From Rhynchonema sp. JSB1_4 (taxonomy: Eukaryota; Nematoda; Chromadorea; Monhysterida; Xyalidae), in assembly GCA_030248065.1 (NCBI GenBank), contig JASAMV010006222.1, forward strand, positions 1-64,000: DNA of 64,000 nt, given 5' to 3'. The translations under genes and the position numbers were made by a program. The first letter of the stretch is position 1, and each line of letters opens with the position of its first letter. Of the stretch, positions 24,149-34,195 are shown in pieces. The notes beneath the pieces are model-generated. The model did no database searches, was not told where the DNA came from, and worked only from the letters and a program-made list of their open reading frames with translations.

Positions 24149-24664
24149 ATGCTTATACACGCAAAACCCCGTTGGCATCCTGGCCGTCTGGTTCTTGGCT
24201 GACCACGTGATGATGAAGGTTAAATTGGTCCAGCACAGAATTTTCAGGTTTACTAATAACAACTCAAATATGATGTAAAGGCAAAATTAAATGCATTGGA
24301 TTTCAGCCGTCTTCCCTTCGTTTTTTTTCTTTTTTTACAGTGCACACGGATTAAAAAATAGCTTTTGTGCTCATACATCATCGTGTGATAGATTCTGTGG
24401 AAATACTATAATCTGCTCAACTATCAAAGATAAATTGAGCACCAAAACCCGAAGATATTTATTTTGTTCTTTTTACAGAATGTCTAAGGAGAACTAAACT
24501 TCAAGAGCTCGTCGATGGCACCATTCCATGATCCACGCTAACGGCCGACATCGGTGGTCAGCCGTTGCACCTCGGTCCACCAAGGTTAAAGCTGGCCAAG
24601 GACGATTACTAATCGTGCCGCTTGCTCGTTGCTTGCTTTCAGCTGAATAAATTTGAGGCTTGTA

Positions 24665-24933
24665 TAGTAAGTTTCTAATTTCATTGCCTCACGCATTTTT
24701 ACAGACGCAGGAAAACTCCCGTTCGAAGTCGAAGCAGGCAACAAACTCAACACACAGTCAACAAGCCACGCTGCTGGCTCGTGTGCGTTTCGAATGTTTC
24801 AGTCGCACAAGCTGTGTGTGTCAGCTGCGTGGCTTGTTGACTGTGTGTTGAGCTTGTTGCCTGCTTCGACTTCGAACGGGAGTTTTCCTGCGTCTGTAAA
24901 AGTACATGAGGCAACGAAATTAGAAATTTAGTA
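24665..24933. mobile_element. 269-bp fold-back MITE (right arm)
   Basis: Mirror of 7,910-8,178, same length, TA at 24,663-24,664 and 24,934-24,935. Absent from the otherwise homologous sequence at 32,613-32,997. Confidence 0.9.
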
Positions 24934-25443
24934 TAGATATGATGCTTTGGGTCGGGTGAGGAAGAGTGGGCGAAATAGTCGACTTTCTTGATTGGCTCGT
25001 CGAGATGCAGAGAGAAATGAATGAAAACAACGAAAGCTTTTGATTTTCATACGTGGCGTGTGACGTCTGATTTCTCTTTCTTTGCATTTTCAAGGTGAAT
25101 TGCGGGATTTCGACCTTAGCTAGGAGTAACTGGATCGCACGTTGACTGGGTATTTGGACCAATATAATAACGAAAGATTATACCTATTTTTCGGCCAATT
25201 TTGTAGCATAATGCACAGGGTTGTTTCAAAAAAAAGTGGTTAATTAAAAAATTTAAAGAAAAAATTTTGTTTTTAAACTCAGATTTTGCTTTTTTAATAA
25301 AAAAACTTGCCGAAAATGGGCTGAAATGTCCAAAAATGGCCTTTTTCGAGGCAAAAAATTGGCACTTTTTTCTGTGGACGGGACAATTTTTCCAAAATCG
25401 CGCCTGCGATTTTTCTTATTGTACCTTTCAGTGCTGTGACTGT

Positions 25444-25521
25444 GTCGGCAGCTTGGCTCAGCGGCAGCGCTTTAGCTTGCAATGCCAGTGCCAGAGCTAG
25501 TGGGTTCGACTCCCGATAGCG
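25444..25521 (+). pseudogene. tRNA-like relic (right arm)
   Basis: Mirror of 7,322-7,399. A-box-like TGGCTCAGCGGCAG and B box GGTTCGACTCC are intact on the plus strand, but the acceptor stem cannot form. A T7 run at about 25,539 could act as a Pol III stop. Function as a tRNA is unlikely; a SINE head or pseudogene is more likely. Confidence 0.45.
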
Positions 25522-26670
25522 AAGAAAATATTTTTCGTTTTTTTATCTTTTTTTGGCTTGGGCCTGTAATATCGCAAGAAATGTTTTGGAAAAAATATAA
25601 ATAGAACGCTTGTGATCTGCAGCGAGACGTGCCTTACCCCATTCAGGAAAATTATTGGGTGGATTCTTATATAGTCATTGTCGCCCTCCGCCGATGGCCT
25701 GGGGGGTGGGGGTCGGGGTCGGTCTTTGGGTGAAAATTTGAATTTTTCATTATGTGTGGAATCGTGTGAAAACGAAGTGAGTTTCGGGCATTTTGAAGTA
25801 AAAACCATCGATTTCACTACTTTGGCCATTTTGGTCGAATAGCCTTTTGGGGCAAATCGGCGGCGGTCCTGCTGTCTCGGTGATCGGGGGAAACCTGCTG
25901 TACCATGCCGATCATTCCTCGGTGGGATACCTACTGGCTGGAATTCACAAAACAAAGTCAAGCTCACCGTCAAGCTCAACGTCAAAGTTCAACGTCACGC
26001 TGGTTCGTGCAGCAGACGCGATTTTCTAAACGAAGGGTCAACTTTGACGCACCATTGTGCATGATTGGATGCGTTTCTCATGACACTGTTATTTTAAGGA
26101 CGTAGCACAAGCGTTTCAGTAGATTATTCCGAGTTATAATGATTTCTGACTCATGGTATTGAAATAATGTGGCGATCTTTGACCGCCATCAAAATTGTTT
26201 TGCACCCCCGTTGGTGATCGTCTGTTCATTTCTTTGCCTCTTTTCAGAAATTCATGAAACCCAGAAATACTCTAACAAAACGCTTCTGTTACATCCCCAT
26301 AATAATATTTTCGCTCGATGAGCATTCCAGTCTTGCACAATAATGCGCCAAAGTTGACCCTTCGTTTAGAGAGTCGCGTCTGCTCCGCGAGCCAGCGTGA
26401 CGCCGAAACATGCTGAGCTTGAACTTTGACGTTGAGCTTTGCGGTGAGCTTGACTTTGTTTTAGGGAGTCCACCCACTGTACCAGGCGAGGGAGAATACC
26501 TACTGTACTGGGGGCTAACCCCCAAACCCCCGCCCCAACACTGACACAGCCCCAGTCCCCCATCAGCCCGCATCCCTTCAGCCTCAGTCCTATTCATCCC
26601 ACACCTCTCTTCAGCCTCAGCCCTGTTCAGATCGCACCGCTTTTTAGCCCCAGTGCTGTTCAGGTCTGCG

Positions 26671-26889
26671 TATAGTCCAACCACGAACTCATGAGACCAC
26701 TTATTTTGAAGTTGACTTGAACGGATTCAATAATGTTCCAGTTCCACGTATTTCGGAAATGAAAGAAAGAGAAACGCGTATTTTTTTAAAAACACGCTCT
26801 TCACCTCGGTGCGTAAATTCCCTTTTGACTCCCAAAACATTTGTGTGTTGAACGACGTTGTTGTTCTGCGTGGGGGGGTAAGCACGCAA

Positions 26890-26925
<36 letters not shown>

Positions 26926-27076
26926 AAATTGAAGTCAGCCAGCTATAACTTGTCATCATGTCTCTTTGCGCCAATATTCTTTCTTTTGTTTGCGAAAACC
27001 CGTGTAACCGGCGCATTTTTTAAGCTGGCCAAGCAAGCTTTAAAAAAGTCGTATCATGAGCACGTCTGGACTACTA
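26671..27076. mobile_element. TA MITE of the TATAGTCCA family (right arm, uninterrupted)
   Basis: Mirror of 5,488-6,144 but without the 295-bp insert. One end is TATAGTCCAACCACGAACTC; the other is worn (GGACTACTAC where the left arm has GGACTATAC). It is longer than 360 bp because of a G run and small insertions. Confidence 0.75.
26892..26923. repeat. Poly-G run of 32 bases
   Basis: Thirty-two consecutive G follow GCACGCAAGA. The left arm lacks the run: its mirror reads CAATTTGTTGCGTGC continuously. The run is therefore private to the right arm, whether biological or an assembly or polishing artefact. Confidence 0.9.
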
Positions 27077-27208
27077 CAGGCCGTCCATCACGCTCGTCGT
27101 CCGTCAGCTCATGATGCAGCTGGCTGGCTTGTTCCCTTCCTCCACGTTCTAATGAAAGAGAAATTGAGTCTCCGAAAAAATATTTTGTGCAGTGCACTAG
27201 TGCAGATC

Positions 27209-27543
27209 AGAGGTCGCAATCGGGCCGGCCGGACCTCGGGCCGGGCCGGGCTAGGAGGGAGAGCGAGGGGCCCGGCCCCAAGCTTCTGAACTCTGAAGTG
27301 ACTTACTTTCATGAAAAAGTGGGGATTTTTTTGTCAAGAATACTAAAATTTCTGACGGATTCGGCAAGTAAGTGATCAGCATTGTCTACCTATCTGACGA
27401 CTTTTTCATGGAAAACAATGAGTTTTCATCCAAAAAATAGGTTCAAAAAAAATCGCAAAAAAACATGACAAAAATTGGGTTAAAATCTGGGCAAAAATTC
27501 GCGCCGGGCCGGGCCGGCCAAACCCGGCCCGATTGCGACCTCT
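27209..27543. mobile_element. GC-rich fold-back element with likely 8-bp duplication
   Basis: Ends CAGAGGTCGCAATCGGGCC at both sides (inverted). Flanks GTGCAGAT (27,201-27,208) and GTGCAGAA (27,544-27,551) match at 7 of 8, which places the GGCCCGGCCC family with hAT-type MITEs. The interior differs from the left-arm counterpart. Confidence 0.65.
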
Positions 27544-29540
27544 GGTGCAGAATGCAGATGTTGCAATGCAATCAGTGTACTGTACTGAATGGCCGCGATT
27601 TTGGGCTTTTGGCTCGGGCCGGGCCGGGCCGGGCCGGAGTGTACCTGCCCCTTTTTTCCGTGCGGCGGTTAGTGTACCTCCCTGGGGGAAGGGGGGAAGA
27701 CCCAAATTCAGGAAAAAGTCACTTTTTGAGGTAGAAAATTTGACCGATTTTTTGCCCTTTTTTGGAAAATTTCTGCATAAAAGGGTATTTTGACGACTTT
27801 TGACAACATTGACCAAAAAATTACCCATTTTCGGCCTAAAATGCCCATTTTAGGCCTAAAATTGCCTATTTTAGGCAAAAAATCTAGGCGGTTAGTGTAC
27901 CTGGCGCGGCGGTTAGTGTACTAGTGTACCTTGGTCGCGGCGGTTACTGTACCTTAGGGGGGGACCCCCCCCCCAGCAGTGCTGTGGCTACTTTTGCGGG
28001 GCGGGTAGGGTACATAGCAGAGGTCGCAATCGGGCCGGGTCTGGCCGGCCCGGCCCGGCCCGAGCCCTCAAATCTCCGGCCCGGCCCGGCCCGGCCCGAC
28101 CCGTACCCCCAAAATCTCCGGCCCGGCCTGGCCTGAACCCTCTTGAATTTCCTGGCTGGCCCTAATTTTTGGCTCAGATTTTAACCCAATTTTTGTCATA
28201 CTTTTTGCGATTTTTGAAATCAATTTTTTTTGTTGAAATTTTAGAAATTGTTTTTCATGAAAAAAGTCGCCAGATAGACAATACCAATGGTGTGGCTGGT
28301 CCCCTCTAGGTACAGTAGGTAGATGACGCGCCATCCTGGTACAGTAGGTAGGTCGCCGCCCCCGGCTGGTACAGTAGGTTGCTATTTTTGGCTCAAAATG
28401 GTAAATAAAATCCATATTTTTCATTCCAGATAATTGAAAAATTTTGAGGGTTTTAGAGTACATTTTCATCTAAACTTGGACATAAAAAATTTTGTTCCCC
28501 CCTAGCTCGGCCGGGTCGGCAACAGTACCGTAAAAAACTTAAATAGAAGGGGGCTCATTTATTCACTGACCCCATTTTGGGGGCTCTATTACGGGGCTCT
28601 CTTAATTCACGGACCCCTTTTTGGGGGGCTGTATTACCGGGGGGCACGATGCCGGGGGGCTGTATTTAGGTTTTTACGGTAGGGAAGGTCGATTTCAGGC
28701 CTTTTCGGTGGTACAGTAGGTTGATTGCACGCCTGGAAAGCCAAACCACTGGACAAAAAGATTATTACTTACTTGGCCGAATCCGTCAGAAATTTTAGTA
28801 TTTTGGATAAAAAAACCCTACTTTTTCAGTAAAATAAGTCACTTCAGAAGCTTCGGGCCGGGGTGCCCGGCCCGGCCGGGCCCGACCCTCCACAATCTCT
28901 TGCCCGGCCCGAGCCAAAAGCCCAAAACTCGCGGCCCGGCCCGAGGTCGGGCCGGCCCGATTGCGACCTCTGACCCGGGGGGTTATTTTTTCACTGGGGT
29001 CATTTTGGGGGTCGGGGGGGTTATATTTTCATTTTGGCCCCCCGGACGAAAAAAATCATTTGTTAATAGTGCCCTTAAAAATGGCTTGTTTTCGGTATTT
29101 TCAAATTTTAACAACGGCAATTATGCTTAAAAAGCTGTGTTCTGTTGTGTACGCAAACTTAAACAACGTTTGACACAACAACACAGCCCTACCATACCAC
29201 TAATCGTGGTACGGTGAAGGTTGGGGGTGGGGTTCTATTAATGGGGGGGTCAATTAATGGGGGGGGGGTTCTATTTTTGATTTCGAGCCATTTAGGGGGG
29301 GTTCAATTAATGGGGGGGTCAATTAATGGGGGGGTTCTATTTCAGACACTACGGTACCGCACTGTCGGAAATAGAACCCGGGGGGTCTATCTTTCACTGT
29401 GGTCATGTTGGGGGGTTCAATTTGTGGGGGTCAATTATTGGGAGTTATATTTTTCATTTGGTCCCCGATGAAAAAAAATCATTGTTAATAATGCCCAGTG
29501 GTGTAGCTACCCAGGCGGGGCGGCAACCTACTGTACCACC
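27544..29540. other. Gene-free MITE debris, right arm
   Basis: Counterpart of about 2,900-5,100. It contains GGTTAGTGTACC motifs (27,660-27,950), a GC-rich block (28,018-28,150), a private MITE (28,528-28,679), a second GC-rich block (28,850-28,975), and CAATTAATGGGGGG repeats (29,230-29,420). I see no coding sequence. Confidence 0.65.
28528..28679. mobile_element. 152-bp TA MITE, right arm only
   Basis: Ends CCGTAAAAAACTTAAATAG and inverted CCGTAAAAACCTAAATAC, flanked by TA at 28,526-28,527 and 28,680-28,681. The left arm (about 3,930-3,970) is unoccupied between the GCCGAGCTAGG and GGCCTGAAATC landmarks. Same family as 9,334-9,496. Confidence 0.85.
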
Positions 29541-32500
29541 AGTGGCAGGCCCATGTGTGGGAGGTAAGTATGATGCGGGGTTGGGACCGGAAGCGTGAGA
29601 GGTATGATTTTGGTCACCCAAAAAGGCGAAAAAACACCGTTTTTGTGATACAATTTTGGCCAAAAATTGAGGTAAAAATAGTACCTTTTCAAAATTTTCG
29701 CCGAAAATCGCCTAAAAATAGGTATTATGGGTGGGTTTGCGATTTTTGGGAAAATAAGGTCGAAAAACACCGATTTTTGCCTTAAAAAGGTTTAAAATTG
29801 TTTGTGAACATGAGCAGTGCTGTGGCTGGGGGGGGGTGGGGGGGGGGGTCCCCCCCCCCCCCATGGTACCCTACCCGCCCCGGCCTGGTACGCTACCCCC
29901 CTACCCGCCCCCCCGCTCTTGTACCCCCCTACCCGCCCCGCCCCCTACCCGCCCCCATTTTTACCCCCAAAATGCCCATTTTTCGGTCAAAAAATGCCCA
30001 AATTTCGACCGAAAACCCTAAAAAGTGCAAAAAAATTTCGCGCTGCGCGCGATATATGTACTTTTTAGTACATAAAAACAGGCACGCGAAAAAACTTGTG
30101 TTGTACCCTACCCGCCCCCAAAATCTTCCCCCCCCCCCCCCCCCCCCCCCCAAACTGGATTTCCCCCCCCCCCAAATCCCAGGTACACTACCCCCCTACC
30201 CGCCCCGATTTTTTCCACCTATGTACCCTACCCGCCCCGCAAAAGTAGCCACAGCACTGCTTGTGAGAGGTATGATTTGGAGTTGTGAGAGGTAAGTACT
30301 CAACCCCCCCAACCCCCCTCGGGTTTTGTGGTAGGTAAGTACTAGAGGGGGTACCGTATTGTCGGAAATACAACCCCCCATTAATTCACCCCAACCCCCC
30401 CCCCATTAATTGAACCCCCCCTAAATGGCTCGAAATCAAAAATAGAACCCACATTAATTGACCCCCCATTAATAGAACCCCATCCCCAGCCCCAACCTTC
30501 ACCGTACCACAGATTAGTGGTATGGTAAGGCTGTGTTGTTGTGTCAAACGTTGTTTAAGCTTGCGTACACAACAAAATACAGCTTTTTAAGCATAATCGA
30601 CGCTGTTAAAGGTAGAAAATACCGAAAACAAGCCATTTTTATGGGCATTATTAACAATGATTTTTTTCGTCGGGAGGCCAAATGAAAAATATAACCCCCC
30701 CCAATAATTGACCCCCCATACCGTATTCCCTAAAATAGAGCCCCCCCCCAAAAATAGAGCCCCCCAAAAATACAGCCCCCCCTAAAAGGGGTCAGTGAAA
30801 AAATAGAGCCCCCCAAAAATACCGCCCCCCCCCCAACTTGGAATTCCCCCGCTTGGGGTCGTAAATTGAAGTTCCTGTATAAGACACCTTGTGTACAACG
30901 TTTGTGGTTGAGTATATGATGACGTAAAGCCTTTTATGGAAGATCTGCACCTAAAAACACTCAATAATGACCAGTAACAGCCTGACAGAACTCCATTTTA
31001 GGGGTATTTTTGGAACATTTTTTTGAGATTTTGGGCACCGCAAAAATACAGCCCCCCCCCCCCCAAAAATACAGCCCCCCCTAAAAGGGGTCAGTGAAAA
31101 AATACAGCCCCCCCTTGTATTTTAGGTTTTACGGTAAATTGAACCCCCCAAAATGACCCCAGTGAAAAAATAGACCCCCCGGGTTCTATTTCCGACAATA
31201 CGGTAACCCCCAACCCCTCCCCCCCCCCCAGCCACTACTATGGCATCATATACTCAACCACAAACGTTGTACACAAGGTGTCTTACACAAGAACTTGACT
31301 TTACGACCGACAAGCGGGGAATTCCAAGTTGGGGGAGCTGTATTTTTTTGGGGGGGGGGGCTCTATTTTTTCACTGACCCCTATTAGGGGGGCTGTATTT
31401 TTTTGGGGGGCTCTATTTTTGGGGGGGCCATAGTAGTGGCTGGGGGGGGTGGGGGGGGGTTACCCCCCCTCTCAGTACTTACCTACCACAAAACCCGAGG
31501 GGGGGGGGGGTTGAGTACTTACCTCTCACAACTCCAAATCATACCTCTCACAAGCAATTTTATACCTTTTTAAGGCAAAAATCGGTGTTTTTCGACCTTA
31601 TTTTCCCAAAAATCGCGCGCTCCGCGCGCAAACCCACCCATAATACCTATTTTTAGGCGATTTTCGGCGAAAATTTTGAAAAAGTACTATTTTTACCTCA
31701 ATTTTTGGCCAAAATTGTATCACAAAAACGGTGTTTTTTCGCCTTTTTGGGTGACCAAAATCATACCTCTCACGCTTCCGGTCCCAACCCCGCATCATAC
31801 TTACCTCCCACACATGGGCCTGCCACTACACTGCCTACCTACCTACCCTTCTCCCCAGCTGTACCAGTGAAAACAAGTATTCTGCAGAAAATTTTCGAAT
31901 TTTTTTCAGCTTTTTGGACTTTTTTAGTTTTCAGCCCTTGAAATTTGGCTGACCGGGCCCGGCCGACCTCAAGGCAAGCCAAAACGGGCCGGGCCGGGCC
32001 GCCCTGCACCCCTCCACCGGGCCGGGCCGGGCCGGGCCGACTTTACCCGGCCCGTTTCCGACCTCTGGAGCCCCCCCAAAAAAGAGCCCCCCCCAAAAAA
32101 TACAGCCCACCCTAAAAGGGTCAGTAAAAAACAGCCCCCCCCCTTGTATTTTAGGTTTTACGGTACCGGGGGCGGGGGCTCTATCAATTCACTGACCCCA
32201 TTTTGGGGGGCTCTATTAAATCACTGACCCGAGTCTGAAAAAATTGTTCCTTGAAATACCCCTGAAACACCCAAAAAGGGGTTTGTTGAAATCAGGGTTT
32301 ATTTTTTCAAAATGGGCTAGTTAAGCAAGAAGCTAGTAAAATCAAAAATTTAGTAGCTTTTTTGCCGCTGAAAAGCCATTTTACTAGTTTTTTTTGGCCA
32401 TGCAAAATTTAGTAGCTTTTAGGCGACAAATTTGAAAATTTACTAGCTTTTTTTTCAAAAAATTTAGTATAGCTAAAATTAAAAAGCTACTAAATTTGGT

Positions 32501-32612
32501 TAAAAAATCCATGGTTGTATTAATTCACTGACCCCTGTTTCGAGGCTGTATTACGGGGGGGCAGTGGGTAGTTCCTGGGCGGAGGGGCGGGGCGGGGGGC
32601 GTCCCCCCTCGG

Positions 32613-32997
32613 GAACGATGGTCAACCATTGCACCTCGATCCACCAAAGTTAAAGCTGGCCAAGGACGATTACTAATCGTGCCGCTTGCTCGCTGCTTGC
32701 TTTCAGCTGAATAAATTTGAGGTTTGTAGATATGGTGTTTTGGGTCGGGTGAGATAGTGCGGGCGAAATAGTCGACTTTCTTGATTGGCTCGTCGAGATG
32801 CAGAGAGAAATGAATGAAAACAACGAAAGCTTTTGATTTTCTTACGTGGCGTCTGATTTTTCTTTTGCATTTTCAAGGTGAATTGCGGGATTTCGACCTT
32901 AGCTCGGATTAACTGGATCGCACGTTGACTGGGTATTTGGACCAATATAAGAACGAAAGATTATACCTATTTTTCGGCCAATTTTGCAGCATAATGC
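32613..32997. repeat. Third copy of the 7.6-8.3 kb / 24.5-25.2 kb sequence, without its MITE
   Basis: From GATGGTCAACCATTGCACC to ATGCATGCAC this follows 24,545-25,215 but is diverged and continuous across the place where the arms carry the 269-bp MITE (about 32,728). It is thus an unoccupied paralogous site, and shows that this sequence is itself a dispersed repeat family. Confidence 0.88.
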
Positions 32998-33031
32998 ATG
33001 CACAAAACACCCTTTTTTCGGACCTCAGGGG

Positions 33032-33902
33032 CAGTGTGGTGGCAGGCCAATCGACCCTAGGGGGGGGAAGGTTTCGGACTTACTCGAGATACCCCCAGAG
33101 GCTACCCAAGATACCCCTATGGTCCGTCAAAAGGCGAAAAAAGGCCGTTTTTTGCATGCAATTTTACTGCAAAATTGGCCTAAAAATGGGTACTTTTTGA
33201 TATTTTTGCCGAAAATTGGCCTAAAATGACTATTTTTGGGTGTTTGCTATACTGGCAGGCGAAAAAAACCGGTTTTTTTTTCGAAAAAAAAAACCGAAAA
33301 AAACCGTTTTTTTTCCGAGACCCGAATACTTTTCCATTTATTTTTCCGTGGGTACCTTTTCGGTTTATGATCGGAAAAATATCGGTACTTTATTCCAATT
33401 TTTCCAAAAAATTGTAATGCAAAACTGATGAGTTTTTCGATTTCAGTGAAAAATTGGCTCGAGCACAAAAATTAACCGGCCCAAAATGGGCCAAAAAGCG
33501 TGTAAACTAAGTGTTTTCGACTGACTTCAACACTCTTCAAGAGCACTCTCGTCACTTGGAACAAATTTTGCACTGAAATTGTTATATTTTTCGAAATTAC
33601 GTTCTTAAGTACTGGAAAAGTATTTGGAAAAAACGGTTTTTTTTCGGAAAAAAACCGTTTTTTTCCACGAAAAATAAAGAACGGTTCTTTATGACAGTAT
33701 AGTGTTTGCGCGATTTTTGGGGGTTCCGAGGTCGAAAAACACCTATTTTTGCCTTTGAAAATCATAAACCTACTTACTCTAGATACCCTTTGGGGTCGGC
33801 TCGAGACAGATACCCTTCCCCCCATCCCCCCCTAAGGGTTGACTCGAGATATGTAGATACCCCTTGGGGGGAATCCCCCCATCCCCCCCAGCCACTACAG
33901 TG
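33032..33902. mobile_element. hAT-type MITE, 871 bp with an inner MITE
   Basis: Ends CAGTGTGGTGGCAGG and inverted CACTGTAGTGGCTGGGG. Perfect 8-bp duplication CTCAGGGG (33,024-33,031 and 33,903-33,910). It contains the complete element 33,248-33,701. The remainder (417 bp including the inner duplication) has CTCGAGATACCCC motifs. No coding capacity. Confidence 0.93.
33248..33701. mobile_element. hAT-type MITE, 454 bp, nested
   Basis: Ends TATACTGGCAGGCG and inverted TATACTGTCATAAAG, flanked by a perfect 8-bp duplication GTGTTTGC (33,240-33,247 and 33,702-33,709). Same family as 15,286-15,733 and 17,281-17,731, and the best preserved of the three copies. It interrupts the 871-bp element, so it is younger. 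Confidence 0.95.
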
Positions 33903-34195
33903 CTCAGGGGTATGACAACACTCATTTCGGTAAGAATAAATCAAATGCATTTTATGTTGAAATTACCGAAGAAAAAATTTCTTTCATGTGGTGATTTGTG
34001 TTTTCCGTGACGAAAGTTATCGTAATTTATATTCTGAAGGCAAAAACACCCACTTTTGTGCAATTTTTCTTTTGCTTGTGGGGTCGGTAAACCCCGCCTG
34101 CGTGCCCACCATGAAAAAACCGTTTTTTCGGAGCCAGATTAATTCCCAAAATAAATTACTTTTCAGGAGCCAAAATCATTTGACTAATAATCGGA

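Larger units (their letters stand above)
16509..32475. repeat. Right arm of giant palindrome
   Basis: Reverse complement of the left arm. Similarity is uneven. Around 20,000-25,200 and 29,600-32,400 the sequence mirrors the left arm almost exactly, with open frames giving identical translations. Around 18,330-19,740 and 25,500-29,000 there are many substitutions, deletions and rearranged blocks. Sequence after 32,520 has no partner inside the window because the left arm is cut by the window edge. Confidence 0.95.

Noticed and set aside
1..32475. CRISPR-like or bacterial repeat array
   Set aside because: Repeats are transposon ends and simple repeats with irregular spacing, and the genes in the window are spliced eukaryotic genes.
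16509..32475. Palindrome as a simple single-read fold-back artefact
   Set aside because: Each arm has private insertions with proper TA duplications. A copied strand of one molecule would not gain these. Haplotype mis-joining remains possible.
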